Below the pieces are notes generated by a model. The model was not told the DNA's origin, made no database searches, and was given only the letters and a program-made list of their open reading frames with translations. This document shows positions 14,801 to 26,800 of a DNA stretch of 64,000 bases, one piece after another (position 1 is the first letter of the stretch; each line of letters opens with the position of its first letter). The position numbers were made by a program, and so were the translations under genes. The stretch comes from Pleuronectes platessa. Taxonomy: Eukaryota; Chordata; Actinopteri; Pleuronectiformes; Pleuronectidae. The stretch covers positions 11,597,659-11,661,658 of the forward strand of contig NC_070640.1 in NCBI RefSeq assembly GCF_947347685.1. Reading direction: 5' to 3'.

Positions 14801-17800
14801 AAGATATTTATAGACCAATTATAGCTGCTCTTACACACAATAATGCACACACACCCAAGTACACATGTACACACACAGTGCAGGAGACACCAGTGTACAT
14901 GCAGATTGACGCACTTGAATGATGAGATATTACTTGCTGTTAAGACAACTGTTAATATTTTCTGGAAGTGGATGTTAGAGGACTTAACCAAAATAATGAT
15001 TTAACTGAAACCAAGCTGTGTCCAAGCAAATCACTTTGTGCAGTGCTCTTACCCTAAATCACACAGAGGCAATTAGAGTCCATTCAAATCGCCATGAGAC
15101 AAGAATCAAAATCGCTCCAGACCCTTAAATCACACTGCTGAATTATAAGGAAAGTGTGTTAAACCAGTGTCTTGGTGGCTTTTCAGTATGGCAGGACTTC
15201 AGGTTACAGCCAAAATTACATTTAAAAATTCGTGATGATTCATTTAGCTTATTCGGACAAGAGCATTATGACTCTTTGAATTAATATATGAAAAGTTATA
15301 ATCCTCTTTATAATTTGAAAAAAGCTTTTTGTTCAAAATAGTTGCAAAACCTTTTTGAAATGGGGTTATTTTTTTTTTTTTGATAAGTCTGTGTATAATT
15401 AACCATTTCTCTGGTGCCAGTTAGAAAGAATCAGACAATCATTGACCCAAAAAAGTAACCTCAACAATAATACAAAAAGATTAAGAGGAGAAACACACAA
15501 TAGGAAGAAAAGCCTACGGGTGACTTTTAAAACACTACGTCTGGAGAAGAGAGCTTCTAGAGCCGCAGATAGACTGAGGAAGACAAGTTTGACTGTAAAA
15601 GACAAGAAGACTCAAGAAGAGACAGAGTATGTAAACCCAGTATAAAAAGCAGAGATGTTAGCAGATTTGTTGCAACTGCTAAAGCAGTCTGTGATATTAT
15701 AAATTCAATCTCCTCTGTTTCTCTGCTCTGAACTCTTTCTCACTCTTCTTTTGTCTCCGGCAATTTCTCTTTATGTGCAGAAATCCAGCCATTTTCCCTC
15801 CCTCCTGCAGGGTGGATGGATGTTACTAACACTGCAGACCTGTCACTCATTCATCTCCAGGGGAGGCCGGCTCATTGCCTCAGTTGGGGGAAAGTGACTG
15901 AGCGGAATACTTGATTGGCAGGAGGGAGAGGAGACAGTGGGGTGGGAAGCTTAGAAAGTGGAGCAGATGAGCACAGAGGCGAGAAGGATATGGAGCGTAC
16001 ACAGTCTCCTTAAGAGATTCAAACAACGGTGGCCACCATGATAGAGAGATGGTGCATACTGTAGACTGATGCTTTTGGGATTTGCTGTGATGAGAATACA
16101 GAAAAGGATAGGCAGGATTTTTATAAACCAGGGCAACACGTGAATTCAGAGATGAGCCCGGACGGCTGAATAACATTACACAAGTGATTTGTAGGCGGGT
16201 GGATGAACAGGCTTGATACGGTTTGAAATAGCTGCTGGCACGAAACCAACCAACCCCAAAAGACTGCTTGAACAGGTGTATTTGAATAGAGCCAGTGGAA
16301 GAAAACAAATGTGGCGTTGGTGAGTTGTCCGGGAACACAGACTTAGCTATGAATTTCCAGCCTGTAAGTAAGATGTTAGACGCATATTTAACAGCTTTTG
16401 AAGTTAAGAGTACATTACATAAAGAGATACGTCAGTTTCAGACAATGTAGCAGTCCCTGCCCACATACTTCGACGCATCCTTTATGTTGGTATGGCTGTT
16501 AAGAAATGTATTCACTAGAGGGCAGCACTGAGGCTCGAGTTTTCTTCAGTGTTCCCGGTAAGTTAGATGCCAATAGTTTCTTCCCTAATTGCATCAGCTT
16601 TCATAAAAAAGATCTGGCATTAGTATAATGTCTTCCTCGTGCCTTACGGTCATCTTGCTTGAGCTATTTGATACACTGACAACCCCCCGACCCCTTCGCC
16701 AACACCCACTTACAATTTTCAGTGGCAGTGGCAGCGGAAAATGAGGAAACAAAGATTGTTTCCTCATTTTCCGCTGCATCTGTAAGCTTCTAGAAGATGT
16801 GCAAAAACAGTGGACAAGAGGCTCCGTCGGTTTCCTTATAAGTGTCTAACATTGAGCATGAAGTAGCCGTTATGATTCATCTACAGTCGTTAAACGTCAT
16901 CTGTTACCTCAACACGGCGACAGTTCCTGAATTATTCAGGTGTGAATTTGTGCGGCATCACTCCAGAGACATTAAAGTTTCCCATTCATTCTGCCTCGAC
17001 TACTAAAAACTTGTTGAAAAGCAAGAATTCATGATATATCAGCCGGGTGCTCTCAGGTATGCAGAGGGGATCTCAGTCTAGTACTGGAGAGTCCTTCTGT
17101 ATTGTGGTGAAACTTGTTGATGTCGCGCAGGGCACTGTCACTGAGTACAGCGCCGGGCACAAGGACAGTTTGACGGAGACAGAATAAGTCATTGATGCAG
17201 GAGTTGACTCTGTAACCTTCCAGTAAGAAGGGCCTCTACCTACAAGGTGTCACCGCTATCAGGCATGAGGATTTATTTCCAGCCAATAACTTTTCAAGGG
17301 CACCAGTGTGCAGGTTGAAATATTGGTGTCACGAGGGCTGGTCGTTACACTTGAATCTAATACATTTGGCTCATCTCAGGCTTGTACCATTGGGGAGGTA
17401 AATGAAGCTAAAGGGCTGACGGGGGATTCTGCCAAACTTCCAGGGCATCAGGTAGATAATTTGAGGAAGCTGGGTAGCAGGAGTTCTCCTCTGCTTTGGC
17501 AATGATTGGGCTGTTGATGGGCATGGAGAGGTGGATCAGCTGTTTGGTTGGGATTACAAGGCAGGTGTTTCAGGGAGTGCCCTGAAAGCAGATTGCACAG
17601 ATGGAGAGGACTGAGCATAATGATACTTTGCTACAAGGATGATCGAAGTTATTGCCAAATGTGTGATTGGCCCCTTGTAATGTTTTCTTGTCCCAGCGAG
17701 GCTGAAAATAGAAAGGATTGGAGGGAGAACTGAAGTGCATTAAAGTGTTTGGAGAGATTTAGATATTGCGTGGGAGCAGCAAAGCCCGGGAAGCGACAGG

Positions 17801-20800
17801 CACTGGCAGAGATGGGAGGTGAGGCCAGAAGTGCTTAAAAAGCCTCCAGAGTAAATCACATTTAAAGAGTCCCAACCAGGAGGTGAGCAAATGGGGTTTT
17901 TCAGAGCTCTGACCAAAACTGGACATGTCGTTGTACCAAAGCAGCATCGAGGGAGACGTGTGATACAAATGTGTGCTGAGTTAAACAGACAGCAGTGATT
18001 TCGTTTAGTATTTGTCGGGAGAGAAACATCAGCTAAGGAATCATGTATAACAACAATACAACAACAATTTTTTTTTTAGGGTTTGGTATGATAAAGATAT
18101 AAAAGAGACACTTAGAAAATTCCACTCAGCTACTTGTTGTATTTCATCTGTATGGGTGGATAGAAAGAAGACCCGGGTGGAATCTGGCTTTTCGGTGTAA
18201 AGCAGGGCTGAAGTTATTTCAATCACAGGAGCATCATGTTATCACCATTTGCAGGATAAATGTGATAAATCTTTGACATTATGACATTTTCTCCAAAGGT
18301 GCCAAAGAGGTGAATGCAAGTGGGAAGACATTTACAGTACGGAGCTCTCTCAATATGTACGTGGACAGAAACGACGATGGAGTGGCCTACACCTGCAAAG
18401 TGGACCATGTGGCACTCACACAGACACCGCAGCAGGCCACTGAAGTACTGGAGGTCCACTGTGAGTGTGCATGCACACATACACTTACACTCATGGAGTG
18501 GACACGCTTTGAGTGAAGAACAACAATGAATGTTTGCTGCATTCTGTTAGCTTCCATTAAACCTAATAAGAACTGAATTTGTCACAGTGTTTAGATTTAA
18601 TTTATTCCATTTTTTTTTTACTGTCACTGTTTCCATTACTTACATTGTAACTATACGTTAACATGCATTTCCATCATATAATATCAAGATGGTCATGGCA
18701 CAAAATATGCTCCTTAAATAAATAAGTGTTTCAATTTATATATGATTTTATATTGATCAATCTTAATTTGTACGTAATATTCTATCATAATATGTCATAA
18801 TATGTCTTATGAAATACCATAATTAGATATACAGTTGATCATGTGTCTCAATATCCTCCACCCTGACTTTAACCACGTCTGTCTGTCCTAGATCCTCCTC
18901 GTGTGGATATCATCAGCTCCCTTACAGTTCCTCAGGAGGGCCAGTACTTAAAGTTGGAGTGCGTGTCCATAGGAAACCCTTCGTAAGTCACTCGACATCT
19001 GTATGAGTTGATGTCAGCCTATTCTGTAGCGCTTCAGACAAATAAGTGTCCTCATCTCTCTTTCACATCCTCTCACCTCCCAGGCCAGATCCTGTGACGT
19101 GGACAAAAGACGGGGCTGAAATTCCTGACCTGGACAGGATGATTGTAGAGGGGAGGGAGCTCACCTTTACCTCACTCAACAAGACAGACAATGGCACCTA
19201 CCGCTGCGAGGCCACCAACCACCTAGGGGCAAGCAGAGCTGAATATGTCCTCTACGTCTATGGTGAGTAAAGAGGAAACGCTGATTCGTGGGTAGCCATG
19301 CTTCATGTGATGTTCAAGACGAAGTGAGAAACTCTTTGTCAGTTATTCAACACCAGCGACAGATGAAGGATTTGCAGAAGAGAAAATGCTGCAAGAGGTT
19401 GCCTTGGATGCAAAAATGTTTACACATATAAATAGTGGAAAATATGAAACTCACAGGCACAGGCAGCAAACTCCATGGGAAAAGCCAGTTTTAAAATACT
19501 TCCTGATCTGCATACTGTATCAGTGCTAAGAGTGATTAGTGGTACCATCTCCCACCAAAGAATATGGGCCTCAGGTGACAGAATTGCCACCAACGCCTTT
19601 CCTTAAATAAACCTGCGTCCCAGATCCTCCAAACACACACACACACACACACACACACTGGGAGGGAAATGTGTGAGGGAGGCAGAATTTAGTGCTGTGT
19701 TGTCAGGAATGTCACCAGGATGGATAAGTAATTCCTAGTAACGCCAGAGAAGGTGGAGGATAAAGGGACTCACTGTCGGGGGGGAAACAGATCGCTCTCC
19801 CCCTCTTCTGTTTCTACACTGCCATTCGTCTCTTGGCATTAAGTAATAATGCTTTAAGGGGGGGTGACACATCTATGTTCCCTCTGTAATAGGAACTTAG
19901 ACCGTGTGGGACAAGGGACAAAAAGGCAGGTCGTTTTTTTTACCGCAGAGACCATACGACTGGACGCCCAAGTGGATCAATATAATATATATAAATCATC
20001 GCTTTTATTACAGGTGCCTAGGGGGTGTTTCATTAGCTCTCTTATTTAAACAGGAACCTAATCTAATGGAAAAACATGAGAGACTAAACCTCTCAGGTGC
20101 AGACATGCTTTGCCAGAGCTAAAGTGATTTGGAATACGTTCTGGAATATCCTTGATGGGATTACACTAATAACCAGATGAGGAGCCGTTGGAGGAAGCAG
20201 CCATGGTTTTTTTAACACGTGTTGTTATTGCTAAACATCATAACAAATGGGCTGAGTGTAGACAGTCCTAATGGACCCTCATGGACGAGGGCACAAGGTG
20301 TTGACCCTTACAGCCTCCATATACAGAAAGTATAACCGAACAATGTGTGGCTCTGCTGTCCACATTCCTTACATTCAAAAGTTTGTACACTGGCCAATTA
20401 GACTGTCTGTTATAAAAGAAAATAATGCATATAGGTGATCAATTTCTCCAACGATAAACGCACATCATGACATGCTGTTATACATCCATGTATCAAAGAC
20501 TCTAAATGTCATATATATGTTTTAATCCTCCAAATGAAAGGTATTTTAATAGCATGCAACTTGATCTTCAGCTAGAAGTGTGCACTGGTGTGGGTTGATT
20601 CAAATTGAAATGGGTGCATCAAAGCAAGGTCATGGTAAAACTCCAATGTTATACAACCGTTTTCTCCAGTGTTGCTGCCAAACGATTTTTGATTTTATGA
20701 CTCATCCCATACTCTAACAAGGCAAATCGAAAGATATAAACTTCAGTGTTTGCTTTTTATGATCACAGGTCTTTACCTAGCCCATCAAATATGCAGCAAT

Positions 20801-23800
20801 ACCAATGTTTACCGTCCTATTGCTGAGATATTTAAATGACTTATTATTGTTCTGCTATTTCCATTTATACCCAGAAAACTGGTCAGCACTGAGGAGGGAA
20901 ACGTGAAATCAAATTCAAAAAGGCAATAACAGCATAATGCTTAAGATCATTTTAATAATTAATTGTTCCACTCTGAGCGGCCTATTAGCTCCCCTTAAAC
21001 CTCAAGGTTTTGAACTTCAATATCCAACCCCCCACTAACATAATTGCGGTACTTTGGGAGAAGTTTAATCAGCTCCTTCAAATGCCAGCGGAACGGGACA
21101 ACAAGAATAACCAGAGCACATAATGACCGTATTGTTATTAAACCGACAAAGTCTATGCAACAAAAAAAGGCACTTGGGTGCTTGAGGGTCAAAGGGTCCC
21201 CTCCAGATTCATTACTTGTTCTTTTGAAATGGCACCCGGGCTGTTCCTACCTTTCATTAGTGATTAGCACACCTTTTAGCCTTTCACAATTGCTACCATA
21301 ATTCTTGGAAGTTACCTTTTAATGGTTTCCCTGCAAGGAGGAGACATTTTCTCTCTTCCCCCTTTTTTTTTTTTTTTTTTTTACCAGAGACATGTACTTA
21401 GCTGCATAGTGATTCACACTAAGCCTGAAATGTCTCAGAGATGTGCAGGACAGCTATGCCGCAGAAAGACTACCACAGCCAATTAAAAGCCACTAGCTCA
21501 CTATAAATGCAGAGTGGCATAAACATAAGAACCGAGGTGGTAGTGTAACCTCATTAACTTGTCACACTATGTATTAAGCCACATTTTTCCTGTTGCTGTA
21601 ACATGGGACGGTGAGAACCGCTGCCTCTGTGGAAACACTTTTACTGTTATCCTGGAATGGGAAAATGACTGCTGCTACGTTTTCCTTAAATCACCCTTTG
21701 CAAACGTGGATATTTTTTCTTTTTTGTTTTCCATCACTTAAAATTGTTTTGCCTCTGACCAGTTTGTGTTGCTTTTTTTAAGGATCTGCTTGCCGCCATG
21801 TGAATTCATTTTTTATTTGTTGTTTTTGTTCTTGTATTATTTTTGTGTACATGTGTCTGTCTGTCCCCTCCACCAGACTTCCCCACCACCCCGCCTCCAT
21901 CCACCACTCCCCCCCTACATCCCATCCCTCCAGATACTACTGCACTATTAGGCACCCACGCCTCAGACCCCACAGTCATTGGCAACAGAGGTACAGTACA
22001 GCCCCTCTCGTCTCCACGACCTCCTCAGCATGCTCCTATATATATTCCAACTTCACTCTCGCTTTCATGTCTCTGTCTTTCGACGTCTCTCTCTACTTCA
22101 CTGCTTCAAGCTTCAGCGTACATGACTCATGTGGACACTCGGGGAAGTAGAGACTCTGACAACTGAAAAAATATGGACCAAATATAGCTCTCTTCCTGGT
22201 GCAAGGTTCTTCCCTGTCTTCTTATACTGCATTTGTCTACCTGTTTGCAAATCTTTCTCTCCCTCTAGGACTGTTAACGTAAACTGTGTGTGTTCGATAA
22301 GCTTTTAGACACTTATTTGCAAGTTCAATCGAGACTTGTTGTGTGTTTATGCATCAGAAGATATGCAGAATTGACTCTGTGACACACTCTGGGTCATTGT
22401 ATTCAAAACGAGTCTCGCTGTGCAAATGCACCATCAGCCGTCCCCCTGGCATTTCAAAGACTTCAGTACTTCTGTGCCCTGAAACCTCAGAGACGCAAAT
22501 GTCATGTACAACTCAAAATGTCTGGCCTCTGGAGAAGTTTCATCATGACTCCTAATGCTTTGACAGAGGATCTTGGAGATTTTAAAAGAAGACTTAAAGG
22601 AAACTTAAAGTTCCTGCTTATACACGCATTTTACCAATCGTTAGTCTCAGCTGTCAATCACGATGCCACCCCCCCCTGTGGGTCTATAGAGACAAAATAG
22701 GAGCCACTTAATTATTGCTTTACTGCGCGTTACCTGTTTATGATTAGAATGAATGATGGTGTTATAATCCTTTCAGCATTGTCCTGTAATGTATATGAAT
22801 AATAGGATGTCATCCACAGTAAAGCTAAAGATGATAAAGAGGCATAAATTGCAGAGGATAACCCACATTTCAAGCATTTACTACTGCCGCAGAGGATAAG
22901 GAATAGCCAAGAGTTCTGGTTTTGGATTCAAGCCTTAAAATCACTGATGTGCTGTGGAAAATAATTTGCCATCATCACCCTGCATCACTAATGGCATCCA
23001 CACAAAGCCCATTTTCTGGTTTCACCATTTGTGGGACAGCTTTTCATCAAAGCACCAGTTAACACAGTGGAGTCAGGGGAAGCTTTGCACTAACTTCTGA
23101 TAGGAAAACTCAAACCGTATTCATGAGGTGCCAGGTAAATTCTCAGCATTATTAGGTTGTCCTGGCTGTCTCCCCATTGCTAGCTAGTTAAGTTGCTTTG
23201 AGAATCAGATGAAGATGCCCTCCACTGGAAGTATTCCATTATGTCCAATCCAACTGGTTCTGCGTTTACAGGAGACGGTTTGTATTTAAAATAGAGTGGT
23301 TTGGGCATCTAACCAAAATGCCTCTCTATGGAGGCATATCCAACTGGGAGAAGCACGGAGCTGGAGCGCATGGCTGGAAAAATAATGTTTGGCCATCACA
23401 TAAAGTGAAATAAGTGGTAGCAAATGGAATGAATATCACAAACCACTCAGAAGTTGTAGCTGCTCTGGCTTATTAACCTTTATCTCCAAAGGATTTCTGT
23501 TAAACATTTATTCACGGTCAATGTAGTCATTATGAGATTTTACATAATTTATACGAGCTTTACTTTCATAATGTAGTGAGAAAAGAGTTTCCTCAGCAGC
23601 TGGGGAGAAAATGCTTAAATATTCCAATTACCTTCAGTCCATTTAGGAAGCCAAAGTGGCACACACAAGTGTGCCACTTTGCCAGTGTGACAAAGTGGCA
23701 CACTTGGATATACCTACACCTAGAGACAAGGAGAACGATTCAACTGACAAATTTCTCCTCTTTTTTCTAAGTTATCTGTATTTTAGAGTCCTCCTGAGTA

Positions 23801-26800
23801 CCGTCATTTGTGTTTTTTCTCTCCTCATATAGAAGTAGTTGAGTCAACGTTGTTTTTTTGCTCCCTCTTTCTTTTCCACTCAACTTCGTGATGCTCCAAA
23901 GGAGCATTCATTAAGAATAATTTCCTCTCATCATTGCCACTTCCTCTAAATTACTATCTTTAAAGTCCTTTGGTTGTTGAGATTTGAGAGTGAGGCGGGC
24001 CTCTATGAGTCACTCAGAGGCGGGGACACGTGGAGAGCGCCTCCTGCAGCTGCCGCGGGATAGGTTCTGACCCGACCCTTTCACGCTTCCTGTCCCAGCA
24101 TCAAAGGAGAAACGCCACAAATATCTTTCAAATAATTAAATTCTTTGACCGACTAAATTAATCAGCACAGAAATTGGTCTGATAGTCCGACACCGAAGAA
24201 ATTTCATAAAGTAAAAGGCTCGAACCTAGTTGAATGAATAATCCTATCTCATGAATGTATGGCACAGGAAGCTGACCGAGCATCGCAGGCTATGCTCAAA
24301 ACACAAGTAGGGGATTTGAAGCACAGGTAAAAGACAAAGGTTTTTTCAGGCAGACCGGCAAGGTAACAAGATTTTTCTAAAAACAAAAGGCAGGGAGGTT
24401 TACGCAACTCTTACTGGTTAAACGTGTCTTTACACTGGCCAAAGTCTTTGTGGTCATGAGCTCAGGGGTGTGGGAGGAAATGAGTGAAGCGTCTCCCAGC
24501 CAGTATCCCATGCAGTCAGGTGCAGGCGCCAAATGGGGAGAAAAAACCCACAGCAGGAAAAGGAGGACATAAAACAAGAAAAAACACAAAGAGTCCACAT
24601 TCCTAACATCTGGACTCTTGACTCCCCCTCCCCTCGTCCTAACCTCACATCTCTCTGAAGACCTCCTTATATAAGAGGCTTCCACACGTTGGATATTCCT
24701 CATCAGTTCCTCTCAGATATCTGTTTGTGTGAGGCGGAGACACGAGAGGAGCCGAGCGACTCAGTGTATCTTCGGGGAATCTAAATATCGGACTCCTTCA
24801 CTGCGTCCCCAGTCACAGGATACTACACTATCTGCTTTCATGTGTCTGTTTGATTTATGACCAGGTCTTTTTGTCGGCTCTGGATGAAAGCAAACAACAG
24901 TGGAGCTGCAACAGCCCCGTGATGTTTTGTCCCTTTAATGAAGTGGTCTTGCAGAAGTAATGCACTCTGTAGGTTCAGCACTATGGAGCGTGTATGCAGA
25001 TTACACACCTGATGAGCTCAGGTGCAGCCCTCTGATTTGTGGTCCACAGATCAGATCATCTTTCCTTGTTTGCCTCCAACAAGAAAAAAAGAGTTTTGGG
25101 CAGAGAAGATACAAGGAGCTGATTATTAACTAAGCAATATAGCAAATTCTTATATTTGTGATTTTAAAGCTATGAAGATCAACTTGTATTTAGTGTCTTC
25201 CTCTGAAACTATTGATAAAACTAAGCTCTGTACCTCTGAACTAAGTTTTTACTGTTATTCTTTGGGTCCTAAATCTCCCAGAGTGTCAAGATATTAGACG
25301 TAATAGAGCCCCTCTGATATCGTGCTTTTTCAGTCAAAAGTGAGGTCTTTTGGGCTTTGATCTCAGTAAGGCATGTTACCATGACTACCACAGGCCAGTG
25401 GGAAAACAAGGTGAAACTGGACTACATTGTTTCTCCAAGAGAAAAGTAAGACTGAACTACCACAAGGCCAACGGACATTATATTGATTCAGTCATAAATA
25501 ACCTTTATGTAAATTGGAATAAAATTCAAATCAAATAAAAGTATGATACTTTCCTTTGATAATTGAAAACAGGCTAATGATTTTTTTACCTCCAGCGAAG
25601 ACAAACAGTCACATTACTAAAGATCACTTATAATTTCACTAGATCAGCACCAGATTCAAATGTGTCCTGTAGTTTTTGCGTAATTTTTCTTCAAAACAAA
25701 CATACAGGGCTGAAATAACCCTCGCGTTAATTGGAATGATATAAAATTGAATAGAAATATTGTTAGGCTTTCACAGAGCAAGGACCCAATCGCAGACCAA
25801 GATGCCAAAAAATACTTCTTTATTTCACAAAAATAGGAAAACCAAGGAATCCAAAAAGGCAAAAAATGACAAGAGCTAAAAACTGAAAATCCAATTCAAT
25901 AACTTGGCAAAACAGAGTTCCAAAAAGGGAAAACCAAAGAGGCTCAAAAATCAGAGAGTCCAAAATCATACCAGATAACAGAGTTCAAAAATTGCAGTAT
26001 CCCAGCATGGCTTCTTCACAGTCAAAAAATGATGATACAATCCGACAAGGGACAACAGAAAGACTGGGCTTAAAGAGAAGGGGGAACAAAGACAAGACCC
26101 AGGTGAACTAATCAGGCAAACACTCAGGTTGAAGATGGGGAACAGGTGAGGGAGAAAAAGAGCGGTAGAGGGCGGAGTCTCAGGACAATAACAACACACA
26201 TGGCCTGACATCATAACCACAACAAGCACATGACAACATAAATAAACAGGGGGAAAGACATGACATAACAAAACACAGGCAGGAGGCACAAGGGAAAATG
26301 TCTTAAACCACCAGGGTCTTAACAAATATGATATGACGCTTTCATTTCATTGAAAATAAGCTAATGATTGGTTGCTAATCAATCTTTGTTCAAATGGATT
26401 TTGAACTGAGCTTTCTACAGTTTTACATACAAAAAATAGCCTCAGATTCATCAACAAGATATCAACCCAGAGAATCCAACACTGAGAGAAACACTATTTG
26501 CATGACAAGTGCAAATTGGACAGGGAGCTGAAAAACAACTGCCCCCACTCTTTCATTCTGTTCACTGCAAAGAGTTGTTTTCTTCTCAGTGGTTTTAGGA
26601 TTCAATATTCTGCATTTACAAAAAAACTGTTTGTAAGATATGGAAAGTGAGGTTTTCTTACAATGTGCTTACACAATTATCCATATTTATGTCAGATATT
26701 GCTGACAGGGTCATTGTAAAATAATGTGCCATTTAATGGAAGCATTTATTTGTACTTGCAAGAATATAAAAAAAATTCATTTCAGTAGCCTAATCCTCTA

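Larger units (their letters stand above)
7151..18298 (+). other. cadm2: cadm2 intron (11.1 kb)
   Basis: Phase-1 intron splitting Ig2. Contents seen: an AG run near 9077-9095, a long (TG)n at 10307-10390, (TATG)n near 10577-10594, (CA)n at 11822-11849, a degenerate G-rich GGTA/GGGT tract at about 11960-12510, and a perfect 22-bp inverted repeat at 16731-16777. No additional Ig-type exon is required or seen; the open frames near 12.7-13.2 kb and 15.9-16.3 kb show no recognisable domain. Confidence 0.88.

Noticed and set aside
16731..16777. microRNA precursor
   Set aside because: The stem is 22 bp with a 3-nt loop and no extension of pairing beyond the arms, which is too short for Drosha/Dicer processing.
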